DNA of 28,986 nucleotides from an uncultured Bacteroidales bacterium (GTDB taxonomy: Bacteria; Bacteroidota; Bacteroidia; Bacteroidales; UBA932): NCBI GenBank assembly GCA_937900465.1, contig CALCEJ010000005.1, positions 1 through 28,986 of the forward strand, in the 5' to 3' direction. Within the stretch, counting starts at the first letter, position 1, and every line of letters begins with the position of its first letter. This document shows, piece by piece, positions 15,995-24,564 of the stretch. The translations under genes and the position numbers were made by a program. The notes under the pieces were generated by a model. The model saw only the letters and a program-made list of their open reading frames with translations, did not search any database and was not told where the DNA came from.

Positions 15995-16610
15995 CGAACA
16001 ATATCCATCGAAGCTTTTGTCGGATGCGGTAGAGGCGATTTCGTCGCTTCCCGGGGTAGGGCGCAGGAGTGCGCTCCGCCTTGCGCTTCACCTTATGAGG
16101 CAGCCCCAGGAGAACGTCCATCATTTCACCGCAGCGATCAACTCCCTTCGGGACGACATCCGTTTCTGCCGGACGTGCCACAACATTTCCGACGATGAGC
16201 AGTGCTCCATCTGCTCGGACTCCCGCCGCGATCACAGGACCATCTGTGTCGTCGAGAGCGTCCGCGACGTTATGAGCATCGAGTCCACGGGAGAATTCCA
16301 CGGAGTCTACCACGTCCTTGGCGGCATCATTTCGCCCATTGCGGGAATCGGCCCGTCAGATCTCGAGATAGAGAGTCTGGTCGAAAGGGTCTCGGCTATG
16401 GATGATCCCGGATCGGCGGAGGTCATACTCGCCCTGAGCGGAGACGTCGAGGGGGAAACCACCTCTTTCTACATCTACCGGAAAATATCCCCCACAGGGA
16501 TACGTATATCTACTCTTGCGAGGGGGCTCGGCTTCGGAGACGACCTCGAATATGCGGACCAGCTGACCCTCGGAAGGTCCATCGCGATGAGACAGGAATT
16601 CCGTCCCTGA
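15984..16610 (+). CDS. recR: Recombination mediator protein RecR
   Basis: The protein is 208 aa, normal for RecR. It has the helix-hairpin-helix LPGVGRRSA (22-30), a four-cysteine zinc finger C62-x2-C65...C74-x2-C77, a Toprim domain opening CVVES (88-92), the loop HVLGGIISPIAGIGP (110-124) and a C-terminal YADQLTLGRSIAMRQEF. RecR acts with RecO (and RecF) to load RecA onto gapped single-stranded DNA. The ATG overlaps the end of the sugar-kinase-like gene by 11 bp. No terminator is evident before gdhA. Confidence 0.96.
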   Translation: MTYSEQYPSKLLSDAVEAISSLPGVGRRSALRLALHLMRQPQENVHHFTAAINSLRDDIRFCRTCHNISDDEQCSICSDSRRDHRTICVVESVRDVMSIESTGEFHGVYHVLGGIISPIAGIGPSDLEIESLVERVSAMDDPGSAEVILALSGDVEGETTSFYIYRKISPTGIRISTLARGLGFGDDLEYADQLTLGRSIAMRQEFRP

Positions 16611-16630
16611 TGAAATTCCCCGTCTTTTTG

Positions 16631-16661
16631 TTTGGAATTAATGAATTAATAATTACATTTG
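16631..16661 (+). promoter_or_regulatory. gdhA promoter (TTTG-N19-TACATTTG)
   Basis: TTTG at 16631-16634 and TACATTTG at 16654-16661 match both elements of the Bacteroidetes housekeeping promoter with 19 bases between them. The start site should fall near 16668, leaving a leader of about 38 bases. This is the clearest promoter in the left part. Confidence 0.8.
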
Positions 16662-16706
16662 TTGCAAGGTTGTAAGTTAAAACGCTAAAAACAATAACAA
16701 TTTATT

Positions 16707-18044
16707 ATGAAAACACAGGAAATAATGGCCAGGCTTCAGGCCAAGTATCCTCTGGAGAAGGAATATCTCCAGGCTGTACAGGAAGTTCTTGAGTCCATCG
16801 AGGAGGTTTACAACCAGCACCCCGAGTTTGAAAAAGCCAAGATCGTCGAGAGAATCGTCGAGCCCGACAGGATCTTCACTTTCCGTGTTACCTGGATTGA
16901 CGATAACGGTGATGTCCAGACCAACCTGGGCTATCGCGTACAGTTCAACAGCGCTATCGGACCCTACAAGGGAGGTCTCCGTTTCCACAAGGCTGTCACT
17001 CCTTCCATGCTGAAGTTCCTCGGTTTCGAGCAGACTTTCAAGAATGCCCTTACAACCCTTCCTATGGGTGGTGCTAAGGGTGGTTCTGACTTCTCTCCAC
17101 GTGGCAAGAGCAATGCTGAGGTGATGCGTTTCTGTCAGGCTTTCATGCTGGAACTGACTCGTCACATCGGTCCTGAACTTGACGTTCCTGCTGGTGACAT
17201 CGGCGTAGGTGGCCGTGAGGTAGGTTTCATGTTCGGTATGTATAAGAAGCTCACGCGCGATTTCTCTGGTACTTTCACTGGTAAGGGTCGTGAGTTTGGT
17301 GGCTCTCTGATTCGCCCTGAGGCAACAGGTTATGGTAACATCTACTTCCTGAAGGAGATGCTGAAGACCCGTGGTATGGACCTGAAGGGTAAGAAGGTGC
17401 TTATCTCTGGTTCTGGTAACGTGGCTCAGTATGCTACCGAGAAGTGCATCCAGCTGGGTGCTATCCCCTTGACACTCTCTGACTCAGACGGTTACATCTA
17501 CGATCCCGATGGTATCACTCAGGAAAAGCTTGAGTATGTGAAGGAGCTGAAGAACGTAGAGCGCGGACGTATCAAGGAGTATGCCGAGGAGTATCCCAAT
17601 GCTGTATATCATGCAGGTGAGCGCCCCTGGCACGAGAAGGCCGATATCGCCCTGCCTTGCGCTACACAGAACGAAATCAACGGTGAGCAGGCTCAGGCTC
17701 TCGTAGACAATGGTGTCATCGCCGTTGCCGAGGGTGCCAACATGCCTTCGCTGCCTGAGGCTATCAAGATTTTCCAGGACAACAAGCTGCTCTATGCACC
17801 TGGTAAGGCCAGCAACGCCGGTGGTGTATCTGTATCTGGCCTCGAGATGTCGCAGAACTCAGAGCGTCTCTCTTGGACTTCTAAGGAGGTCGACGACTAT
17901 TTGAAGCGCATCATGAGCGATATTCACGAGAACTGCGTGAAGTATGGTACTCAGGCTGATGGCTATATCAACTACGTGAAGGGTGCCAACGTGGCTGGCT
18001 TCATGAAGGTTGCCAACGCCATGATGGCTCAGGGCATTGTGTAA
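16707..18044 (+). CDS. gdhA: NADP-specific glutamate dehydrogenase, with a composition switch inside the gene
   Basis: The protein is 445 aa, normal for hexameric bacterial enzymes. Visible motifs are IGPYKGGLRFH (substrate lysine region, about 87-97), TLPMGGAKGG (about 116-125) with the catalytic-site lysine, DVPAGDIGVGGREVGFM, and the Rossmann loop SGSGNVAQYA (about 235-244). It aminates 2-oxoglutarate with ammonium and NADPH and is the main ammonia-assimilation enzyme of many gut Bacteroidales. The reading frame is intact. Codon use changes part-way: codons before about residue 100 look like the upstream genome (AGG9, AGA49, AGG55, TCC30, TCC100), while from residue 127 serine is TCT/AGC/TCA and arginine only CGT/CGC. 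It may be a chimera of two genes. Confidence 0.93.
   Translation: MKTQEIMARLQAKYPLEKEYLQAVQEVLESIEEVYNQHPEFEKAKIVERIVEPDRIFTFRVTWIDDNGDVQTNLGYRVQFNSAIGPYKGGLRFHKAVTPSMLKFLGFEQTFKNALTTLPMGGAKGGSDFSPRGKSNAEVMRFCQAFMLELTRHIGPELDVPAGDIGVGGREVGFMFGMYKKLTRDFSGTFTGKGREFGGSLIRPEATGYGNIYFLKEMLKTRGMDLKGKKVLISGSGNVAQYATEKCIQLGAIPLTLSDSDGYIYDPDGITQEKLEYVKELKNVERGRIKEYAEEYPNAVYHAGERPWHEKADIALPCATQNEINGEQAQALVDNGVIAVAEGANMPSLPEAIKIFQDNKLLYAPGKASNAGGVSVSGLEMSQNSERLSWTSKEVDDYLKRIMSDIHENCVKYGTQADGYINYVKGANVAGFMKVANAMMAQGIV
17007..17084. other. Junction of two genomic styles inside gdhA
   Basis: The last upstream-type serine codon (TCC at 17004-17006) and the first downstream-type one (TCT at 17085) bracket the change. 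The interval encodes a highly conserved stretch (LKFLGFEQTFKN to MGGAKGG), which is where assembly of reads from two species, or homologous recombination, would most easily join. Gene packing and intergenic style also differ on the two sides. Confidence 0.7.
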
Positions 18045-18127
18045 GCTCGGCGAAGCCAAGATGACACGAATGTCATGAGTTTACTTAGGACATCGTGTAA
18101 GAATTGAGATTCAAGATAATAAGAGAG

Positions 18128-18160
18128 GGGGTGAACGAAACAAGTTCGCCCCTTTTTGTT
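18128..18160 (+). terminator. Intrinsic terminator after gdhA
   Basis: GGGGTGAAC (18128-18136) pairs with GTTCGCCCC (18144-18152) over 9 bp with one T-G wobble and a 7-base loop, followed by TTTTTGTT. It lies 84 bases after the gdhA stop. A second small hairpin (ATGACA/TGTCAT around CGAA, 18061-18076) lies closer to the gene without a T run. Confidence 0.85.
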
Positions 18161-18222
18161 AAATTATTATAATTCTTGGGCAAATCCTCTTAATACTTAA
18201 TTCTTAATTCTTAATTTCTTCG

Positions 18223-18230
18223 TACCTTTG
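18223..18230 (+). promoter_or_regulatory. rpsA promoter core
   Basis: TACCTTTG matches TAnnTTTG and is followed by CAGCC. No TTTG occurs about 20 bases upstream, where the sequence is a run of TTAATTC-like repeats (18197-18216). Predicted start is near 18237. The 17-base stretch 18219-18235 is identical to that of the ABC-F gene promoter at 28536-28552. Confidence 0.7.
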
Positions 18231-18236
18231 CAGCCA

Positions 18237-18374
18237 CTTTGTCCCCCAAGGGGGGAAATAGGTGCCGGAACAGGCGCTGGTGCCTATAGATTATTAACCC
18301 TTTAAAGATGGTCTGGTAAACGTCTGTTCAGACCCCGCCCCGACAAATAAACGAGGGGCAAAGAGAATAAAATT
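18237..18374 (+). promoter_or_regulatory. Structured 5' leader of rpsA
   Basis: This is the only part of the 330-base space between gdhA and rpsA not taken by the terminator and promoter. It holds several possible hairpins: CCCCC/GGGGG (18243-18255), ATAGGTGCC with GGTGCCTAT (18258-18266 with 18279-18287, 9 pairs including two wobbles), GGTCTG with CAGACC (18310-18315 with 18329-18334), and GCCCC with GGGGC (18337-18341 with 18355-18359), the last ending 15 bases before the start codon. Such leaders commonly let a ribosomal protein control its own translation; that role here is an inference. Confidence 0.55.
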
Positions 18375-20156
18375 ATGTCAGAGTTAACAAAGAACGTGAA
18401 GCCGCTCGACGATTTCAATTGGGATGAGTTCGAGAATGGCACACCCGCTGGTGTCAACAAGGAAGATCTTGACAAGGCGTACGACGAAACCCTCAACAAG
18501 GTGGCTGACCACCAGGTGGTAGAAGGCACCGTAATCAGCGTTGACAAGAAGGAAGTAGTAATCAACATCGGCTACAAGAGCGACGGTATCATCCCCGCTT
18601 CTGAATTCCGTTACAACCCTGATCTGAAGATCGGCGACAAGGTGGAGGTTTACGTAGAGAGCGCAGAGGACAAGAAGGGCCAGCTGATTCTCTCTCACAA
18701 GAAGGCCCGCATGAGCAAGTCTTGGGACAAGGTCAACGAGGCTCTCGAGCAGGATTCTATCATCCAGGGCTTCATCAAGTGCCGCACCAAGGGCGGTATG
18801 ATTGTCGACGTGTTCGGTATCGAGGCTTTCCTCCCCGGCTCGCAGATCGACGTTCACCCTATACGCGACTACGATCAGTTCGTAGGCAAGACCATGGAGT
18901 TCAAAGTTGTAAAGATTAATCAGGAGTTCCGCAACGTGGTCGTTTCTCACAAGGCTCTCATTGAGCAGGAGCTCGAGGCCCAGAAGAAGGAGATTATCGG
19001 TCGTTTGGAGAAGGGTCAGATCCTTGAGGGTACCGTTAAGAACATCACGAGCTACGGTGTATTCGTAGACCTCGGCGGTGTTGACGGACTGATCCACATC
19101 ACCGACCTCTCTTGGGGTCGCGTAGACGATCCTCACAAGGTGGTAGAGCTCGATCAGAAGATCAATGTGGTAATCCTCGACTTCGACGACGAGAAGCGTC
19201 GCATCGCCCTCGGTCTGAAGCAACTCACACCGCATCCTTGGGATGCTCTCGACCAGGAGCTCAAGGTGGGTGACCACGTGAAGGGTAAGGTAGTCGTGAT
19301 TGCAGACTACGGTGCATTCGTAGAGATCCAGCCTGGTGTAGAGGGCCTGATCCACGTATCAGAGATGTCATGGAGCCAGCACCTCCGTTCTGCTCAGGAG
19401 TTCCTGAAGGTAGGTGAAGAGGTAGAGGCAGTCATCCTGACTCTCGACCGCGACGAGCGCAAGATGTCACTCGGCATCAAGCAGCTCCGCGAGGATCCCT
19501 GGGAGGCTATCGAGAACAAGTATCCCGTTGGCAGCAAACATACTGCTAAGGTTCGCAACTTCACCAACTTCGGTGTATTCGTAGAGCTCGAGGAGGGTGT
19601 CGACGGTCTGATTCACATCAGCGACCTCTCTTGGACCAAGAAGGTAAAGCATCCTTCAGAGTTCACTCAGGTAGGTGCTCAGATCGACGTAATCGTTCTG
19701 GACATCGACAAGGAGAACCGCCGTCTCTCTCTCGGTCACAAGCAGCTCGAGGACAATCCTTGGGATGTTTTCGAGACTAAGTACACTGTTGGTTCTATCC
19801 ATGATGGTAAGATTGCCGAGATGCTCGAGAAGGGTGCCGTGGTATCACTCGAGGAGAATGTTGAGGGCTTCGCTACTCCTAAGCACCTGGTGAAGGAGGA
19901 TGGCACTCAGGCCGTTCTGGGTGAGACCCTGCCGTTTAAGGTAATCGAGTTCAACAAGGACTCTAAGCGCATCATCCTCAGCCACAGCCGTACCTTCGAG
20001 GATCCCGCACGCGAGGAAAAGAAGGCCGCTGCCAAGAAGAGCCGCGCCGCCAAGAAGGACGACACTCCAAAGATTGAGAACGTAGCTGCCAGCACCACGC
20101 TGGGCGACATCGACGCCCTGGCAGAGCTGAAGGCTAAGCTGGAGAAGGGCGAGTAA
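18375..20156 (+). CDS. rpsA: 30S ribosomal protein S1
   Basis: The protein is 593 aa with six S1 RNA-binding repeats, starting near residues 48, 130, 215, 298, 385 and 475. The third to fifth are the most regular (GVFVDLGGVDGLIHITDLSW, GAFVEIQPGVEGLIHVSEMS, and GVFVELEEGVDGLIHISDLS). The tail is lysine/alanine-rich (EEKKAAAKKSRAAKKDDTP). S1 recruits mRNA to the 30S subunit, which matters in Bacteroidetes because they use Shine-Dalgarno pairing little. Codons are strongly biased (CGT/CGC, GGT, CTC, GTA), fitting very high expression. The gene has its own promoter, a 138-base leader and a strong terminator. Confidence 0.96.
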   Translation: MSELTKNVKPLDDFNWDEFENGTPAGVNKEDLDKAYDETLNKVADHQVVEGTVISVDKKEVVINIGYKSDGIIPASEFRYNPDLKIGDKVEVYVESAEDKKGQLILSHKKARMSKSWDKVNEALEQDSIIQGFIKCRTKGGMIVDVFGIEAFLPGSQIDVHPIRDYDQFVGKTMEFKVVKINQEFRNVVVSHKALIEQELEAQKKEIIGRLEKGQILEGTVKNITSYGVFVDLGGVDGLIHITDLSWGRVDDPHKVVELDQKINVVILDFDDEKRRIALGLKQLTPHPWDALDQELKVGDHVKGKVVVIADYGAFVEIQPGVEGLIHVSEMSWSQHLRSAQEFLKVGEEVEAVILTLDRDERKMSLGIKQLREDPWEAIENKYPVGSKHTAKVRNFTNFGVFVELEEGVDGLIHISDLSWTKKVKHPSEFTQVGAQIDVIVLDIDKENRRLSLGHKQLEDNPWDVFETKYTVGSIHDGKIAEMLEKGAVVSLEENVEGFATPKHLVKEDGTQAVLGETLPFKVIEFNKDSKRIILSHSRTFEDPAREEKKAAAKKSRAAKKDDTPKIENVAASTTLGDIDALAELKAKLEKGE

Positions 20157-20182
20157 TCTACCCTACTCCCTCCCGATATGAG

Positions 20183-20217
20183 ACCTCTGGCCATAGTGGC
20201 TGGAGGTTTTTTCTTTT
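20183..20217 (+). terminator. Intrinsic terminator after rpsA
   Basis: ACCTCTGGCCA (20183-20193) pairs with TGGCTGGAGGT (20197-20207) over 11 positions, two of them G-T wobbles, with a 3-base loop and a T-rich tail TTTTTTCTTTT. It starts 27 bases after the stop codon. Confidence 0.92.
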
Positions 20218-20274
20218 GGCACGCTTTTTGCATAGAGGAAGGTAAAATAGTAAAAAGGCAAATAAAAAAGTATT

Positions 20275-22329
20275 ATGCAAAAAGGTAACATTGGGGTTAC
20301 AACCGAGAACATATTCCCCGTCATCAAAAAGTTTCTCTACAGCGATCACGAAATCTTCCTCCGCGAGATGGTCAGCAATGCCGTCGATGCCACACAGAAG
20401 ATGAAGACTCTGGCCCAGCAGGGCGAGTTTAAGGGCGAGCTGGGCAACCTGACCGTCCGCGTCAGCTTCGATGTCGACAAGGGCACCATCACCATCAGCG
20501 ACCATGGTATTGGCATGACCGAGGAGGAAATCGACAAGTACATCAACCAGATCGCCTTCTCGGGCGTGAGCGACTTCCTGGAGAAGTACAAGGACAATGC
20601 CAACACTATCATCGGTCACTTCGGACTTGGTTTCTACTCTTCGTTCATGGTTTCGAAGAAGGTGGAAATCATCACCAAGAGCTATAAGGAAGGCGCAAAG
20701 GCAGTGAAGTGGAGCTGCGACGGAAGCCCCGCCTACGAAATTGACGATGCTGATCGCGAAGACCGCGGTTCGGAAATCATCCTCTACATCGACGACGATT
20801 GCAAGGAGTTCCTCGACAAGTACAAGCTCGAAGGCCTGCTCCAGAAGTACTGCAAGTTCATGGCCGTGCCCGTGGCCTTTGGCAAGAAGACCGAGTGGAA
20901 GGACGGCAAGCAGGTAGACACCGAGGAAGACAACATTATTAATAATATAGAGCCCCTGTGGACCAAGACCCCGTCGACACTGAAGGACGAAGACTACAAG
21001 CAGTTCTACCGCACACTCTACCCCATGAGCGACGAGCCCCTGTTCTGGATTCACCTGAACGTTGACTATCCCTTTAACCTAACGGGTATCCTCTATTTCC
21101 CGAAAATCAAGTCAAACATCGAGCTGCAGCGCAATAAGATCCAGCTCTACTGCAACCAAGTTTTCGTAACGGATCAGGTAGAGGGCATCGTGCCCGAGTT
21201 CCTGACGCTGTTGCATGGTGTCATAGACTCTCCAGATATTCCCCTAAACGTTAGCCGCAGCTATTTGCAGAGCGACCGTGAGGTAAAAAAGATCTCTACC
21301 TACATCACAAAGAAGGTTGCCGATCGTCTGAAAGCCATCTTTGGCGAAAACCGTAAGGAGTACGAGGAAAAGTGGGATGATCTGAAGCTATTCATCAACT
21401 ACGGCATCCTGTCTGAGGACGGCTTCTACGATCGTGCGAAGGACTTCGCATTGATGAAGGACACAGAGGGCAAGTACTTTACCTTCGACGAGTACAAGAC
21501 CCTTATCGAGGCAAATCAGAAAGACAAGGACGACCAGCTGGTTTATCTCTATGCCACCGACAAGGAGGAGCAGTATAGCTACATCAAGGCAGCTCAGGAC
21601 AAGGGCTACTCGGTGCTGCTGCTCGACGGACAGCTCGACGTACCCACCATCCAGACGCTGGAGCAGAAGTTCGAGAAGAGCCGTTTCACTCGTGTAGACT
21701 CCGATATCATCGACCGTCTCATCGTGAAAAAGGATGCGCCGAAGTCAAGTCTGTCAGAGGGCGAGAGTGACAATTTGTCAGCCGTCTTCCGCACCCAGCT
21801 GCCGAAAATCGACAAGGCAGAATTCATGGTTCAAGTAGATGCCCTCGGCGAGGAGGCCCGCCCGGTCATTATCACACAGAACGAGTACATGCGCCGAATG
21901 AAAGACATGAGCAAATTCCAGCAAGGCATGGGTTTCTACGGACAGATGCCCGATTCATTCAACCTCGTGCTGAACTCAGACCATCCGCTGGTGAAGAAGG
22001 TGCTCGACGAAAGCAAATCGGCTACCGAAGAGGCCTTGAAGCCCATCGAGAGCGAGCTCAAGGGTCAGGAGGCTCGTCTGGCAGCCATCCGTCAGCAACA
22101 GGATAAGAAGAAATGGGACGAGATTACTCAGGAAGAAAAAGACCAGAAAGCTGAGGCCGAAAAGGCCGTACAAGAGCAGAAGGACAAGAAGACTGCCGTC
22201 CTCGCTGACTATGCGAAGACGAACTCCATCGTCCACCAGCTCATCGACCTGGCACTCCTCCAGAACGGCATGCTGAAAGGCGAGGCACTCGACCGCTTCC
22301 TGAAGCGAAGCGTTGATCTTATCAAATAA
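20275..22329 (+). CDS. htpG: Molecular chaperone HtpG (Hsp90)
   Basis: The protein is 684 aa, the size usual for Bacteroidetes HtpG. The N-terminal GHKL ATPase has FLREMVSNAVDATQKM (ATP-binding Asn, about 28-43), ITISDHGIGMTEEEIDKYI (about 73-91) and GHFGLGFYSSFMV (about 116-128). The middle domain contains LNVSRSYLQSDREVKKI with the catalytic arginine. The C-terminal part is followed by a long charged coiled segment (about 580-650), larger than in E. coli HtpG. It is an ATP-driven dimeric cytosolic chaperone. Upstream, TTTG at 20227-20230 could be a -33 box, but the matching -7 box (TAAAAAGG) is poor. Confidence 0.96.
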   Translation: MQKGNIGVTTENIFPVIKKFLYSDHEIFLREMVSNAVDATQKMKTLAQQGEFKGELGNLTVRVSFDVDKGTITISDHGIGMTEEEIDKYINQIAFSGVSDFLEKYKDNANTIIGHFGLGFYSSFMVSKKVEIITKSYKEGAKAVKWSCDGSPAYEIDDADREDRGSEIILYIDDDCKEFLDKYKLEGLLQKYCKFMAVPVAFGKKTEWKDGKQVDTEEDNIINNIEPLWTKTPSTLKDEDYKQFYRTLYPMSDEPLFWIHLNVDYPFNLTGILYFPKIKSNIELQRNKIQLYCNQVFVTDQVEGIVPEFLTLLHGVIDSPDIPLNVSRSYLQSDREVKKISTYITKKVADRLKAIFGENRKEYEEKWDDLKLFINYGILSEDGFYDRAKDFALMKDTEGKYFTFDEYKTLIEANQKDKDDQLVYLYATDKEEQYSYIKAAQDKGYSVLLLDGQLDVPTIQTLEQKFEKSRFTRVDSDIIDRLIVKKDAPKSSLSEGESDNLSAVFRTQLPKIDKAEFMVQVDALGEEARPVIITQNEYMRRMKDMSKFQQGMGFYGQMPDSFNLVLNSDHPLVKKVLDESKSATEEALKPIESELKGQEARLAAIRQQQDKKKWDEITQEEKDQKAEAEKAVQEQKDKKTAVLADYAKTNSIVHQLIDLALLQNGMLKGEALDRFLKRSVDLIK

Positions 22330-22331
22330 CC

Positions 22332-22361
22332 AAGAAGGGCTCCCGAATAGGAGCCCTTCTT
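22332..22361. terminator. Hairpin between convergent htpG and acid phosphatase genes
   Basis: AAGAAGGGCTCC (22332-22343) and GGAGCCCTTCTT (22350-22361) form a perfect 12-bp stem with a 6-base loop, 3 bases after the htpG stop. T runs on both sides are weak, so it may act in both directions or rely on the stem itself. Confidence 0.75.
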
Positions 22362-22395
22362 AGTTGATTTCTATACACCTCATCGTTAGGTTTAT

Positions 22396-23136
22396 TTAGT
22401 CCTTTTTTAGCTTTTTGAATTCCCTTCTCGCCGCAGCCATGTCCTCCAGAAAATCATCGCAGGTGTGCAGTCGGGCATAGGTGGCAGCAGCCAGCATGCG
22501 CGAGGCATCTACGTCGCTCTGCCAGTGGAAACCTGCTATCACACGACTTTGGCCCCATTCGTAGCCCAGCTTGTAAAGCTCGTCCTGCGCAGCGGGATTA
22601 ATCTCACAGAGCAGCATCGCCATACCCCATCCACGCACCGTGTGGCCCGAGGGATAAGAACCCTCTGTGCGCAGTGCCTCCTCGTCGGCAGGTACCAATG
22701 TCGGTTCGTTGAACCTCACGTAGGGTCGCAGACGCATATATGTCACTTTTGGTTTTGTGGCACTCAGCCGGATGGTCAGCGTAGCGCGATTCAGCACCTT
22801 GTAGATGGCTGGTGTCTTCTTTTCCGAGATTTCCATGCCGAAGGGCACACTGAACTGCTCTGCCATATCTTTTACCTGATATACGGCCTCCCGGATGGCC
22901 TTCTGGGCGCGTGCAGAGTCAAGTCGCTGTTCCTTTCCCCAGTAGTACTGGTTAATGTCAGCCACAAACTGTGTCGAGCCTGGTTCCGGCGGTGCTGGTA
23001 GCCAGTAGACGGCATTAGGCACCTCGTCGGCTGTCAGATACAGTTCATCTACTGCCGCCTTTATCTGTTGCGCCATACCTGTCAGGCAGCTCATCATCAA
23101 GCCAACCATCATCGCTAATCTCAATTCTTTTATCAT
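22396..23136 (-). CDS. PAP2 superfamily class A non-specific acid phosphatase
   Basis: The protein is 246 aa with an N-terminal signal peptide (about 1-22, ending GMAQ). The full PAP2/class A phosphatase signature is present: K130-x6-R137-P138, P162-S-G-H165 in GSYPSGHTVRGWG, and S197-R-x5-H204-x3-D208. H204 would be the nucleophile and H165 the acid/base. This matches PhoN/PhoC-type periplasmic enzymes that release phosphate from many organic esters. The gene faces htpG and has a 144-base upstream space; TATCTTTA on the minus strand at 23249-23242 is a near match to the promoter core, so the leader could be about 100 bases. Confidence 0.92.
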   Translation of the reverse strand: MIKELRLAMMVGLMMSCLTGMAQQIKAAVDELYLTADEVPNAVYWLPAPPEPGSTQFVADINQYYWGKEQRLDSARAQKAIREAVYQVKDMAEQFSVPFGMEISEKKTPAIYKVLNRATLTIRLSATKPKVTYMRLRPYVRFNEPTLVPADEEALRTEGSYPSGHTVRGWGMAMLLCEINPAAQDELYKLGYEWGQSRVIAGFHWQSDVDASRMLAAATYARLHTCDDFLEDMAAARREFKKLKKD

Positions 23137-23280
23137 AGTCTTCTATTTTATTAGTTTTTATTGTCTATCCTTATCCATAAAGGGTCTACCTCACAGAATC
23201 TGACTCTTTATGAGCATGAGTCTTGCTTCTTTTCATCGCAGTAAAGATATGAAAAGTTTAGCAACAAAACAACTTTCAAT

Positions 23281-23673
23281 TTATTCCGCAGAATCGAAGA
23301 GGTTGCCAATCTCGGAAATTTCATCGTCATCGAACCATTTGGCCAGACGTTCCTTAGCCTGCTCCATAATCTGTGGGTCGATATCAGTCCACACCTTTTT
23401 CAGCACATAAAGCAGCACAGCCAGGTCGTCGGTAAGTCCTGCGATGGGTATGGCATCGGGAATCACGTCGAGAGGGCTGATCATATAGCCCAGTGCGCCG
23501 ATGATGATGGCTTTGTCGGTCTTGCTCACCTTATCGCTCTGTAAGGTATAATAGAGGATAAGGGCTGCATAGACCATTTTCGCTCCGGCTCGCTTGGCGA
23601 TGCGGGAGATCTTTTCCACAAATTCCGATTGAGAGAATTTGTTGGCATAACTCATAAAATCAGGTAATTCCAT
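23281..23673 (-). CDS. DUF1232 (YkvA-like) membrane protein
   Basis: The protein is 130 aa. The centre holds the DUF1232 signature: DKAIIIGALGYMISPLDVIP followed by DAIPIAGLTDDLAVLLY (about 53-89), a pair of hydrophobic segments around a conserved SPxDxIPDxxPxxGxxDD loop. An additional upstream hydrophobic stretch (MVYAALILYYTL) and a charged C-terminus complete it. Function is unknown; the family is widespread in bacteria and plants. It follows the DUF1460 gene by 24 bases and is probably cotranscribed. Confidence 0.88.
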   Translation of the reverse strand: MELPDFMSYANKFSQSEFVEKISRIAKRAGAKMVYAALILYYTLQSDKVSKTDKAIIIGALGYMISPLDVIPDAIPIAGLTDDLAVLLYVLKKVWTDIDPQIMEQAKERLAKWFDDDEISEIGNLFDSAE

Positions 23674-23697
23674 CGTGTTATATACTTTTAATGATTA

Positions 23698-24564
23698 CTA
23701 TTTATTGTTGATTCTGATAATCCGGATGCCAGTATGCGAGGGATGCTTTGAGAGATACTGATAAAGTGTCATGGGCTCCTCAACCACCTTCTTATGCAAC
23801 TGCGAGGCGTTCAGCAGGTGCAGGTTGCCATCACTCCCCCAGACGGCGAACCCCAGATGGGCTATATCGAGACCTGCCTTCTTACAGGTGATGGCAATGA
23901 TGTCACCATCCTTTACAGTCTGTTTCAACTCTGCACTACGCCCCACACGGTTCTTAGGAATATAACGGAATTTCTGTCCGCTGACCCTCTGCTCCATCTT
24001 CTTGATCTGAGGCACCAACTCGGGATGCTCGCGCAGGGCCTGATAGGCATCGGGATGGGCTCCCATGTAACCAACAGAGACTGTCTGTACGGCGGTGAAA
24101 GGAGGATTAGGTGTCTGTACTTCATTGACAAGTCCCATGTAGGTGTTGTCAGTAATCCACTCTGTGAAATAGTGAAGGCGACTGGCATAGCCGTCGATCT
24201 TTCCACCTCGATAGCGCATGGTCTGAAGAGCCTGCTTGAAGGCGGCATAGGAGAAACGTTTCTGATAAACACAGCGGGTGAGAGCGGTAACCGTCTCTAC
24301 CAATGTGGTGCAGTCGAGTTGGCGGGTGTTCACCACGAGGCGCTCTTCCTTGTCACCCTCGAGGGTGTGAGCCACATAGGGTTTTCCTATGAACTTGCGG
24401 GCGAAGTAGAGGGGGAAGCAGGTGGCATCGGGTTGCCGCTTTGCCTCCTGCAGCAGTTGGGTGATGGTGACACTGTCGGCAGGCAAAGCCCTCTCCTGCC
24501 CTGCAGCCTGAGCCAAGAGACTCAGCCAAGCACCTATTATTACATATAAGAGTCGTCGTTTCAT
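23698..24564 (-). CDS. DUF1460 family protein (N-acetylmuramoyl-L-alanine amidase-like, NlpC/P60-like fold)
   Basis: The protein is 288 aa with a signal peptide (about 1-22, ending AAGQ). The DUF1460 layout is clear: FARKFIGKPYVAHTLEG (about 54-70), RQLDCTTLVETV with likely catalytic C85, MRYRGGKIDGYASRLHYFTE (about 117-135), and DIAHLGFAVWG with likely catalytic H236. Family structures from Bacteroides are known to resemble papain-like NlpC/P60 peptidoglycan hydrolases, so it likely cleaves wall peptides in the periplasm. It overlaps the upstream DUF4421 gene by 4 bp. Confidence 0.87.
   Translation of the reverse strand: MKRRLLYVIIGAWLSLLAQAAGQERALPADSVTITQLLQEAKRQPDATCFPLYFARKFIGKPYVAHTLEGDKEERLVVNTRQLDCTTLVETVTALTRCVYQKRFSYAAFKQALQTMRYRGGKIDGYASRLHYFTEWITDNTYMGLVNEVQTPNPPFTAVQTVSVGYMGAHPDAYQALREHPELVPQIKKMEQRVSGQKFRYIPKNRVGRSAELKQTVKDGDIIAITCKKAGLDIAHLGFAVWGSDGNLHLLNASQLHKKVVEEPMTLYQYLSKHPSHTGIRIIRINNK

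Noticed and set aside
18231..18374. tRNA or small RNA gene in the rpsA leader
   Set aside because: The hairpins do not form a cloverleaf and there is no T-loop consensus; the region follows a promoter and leads into rpsA.
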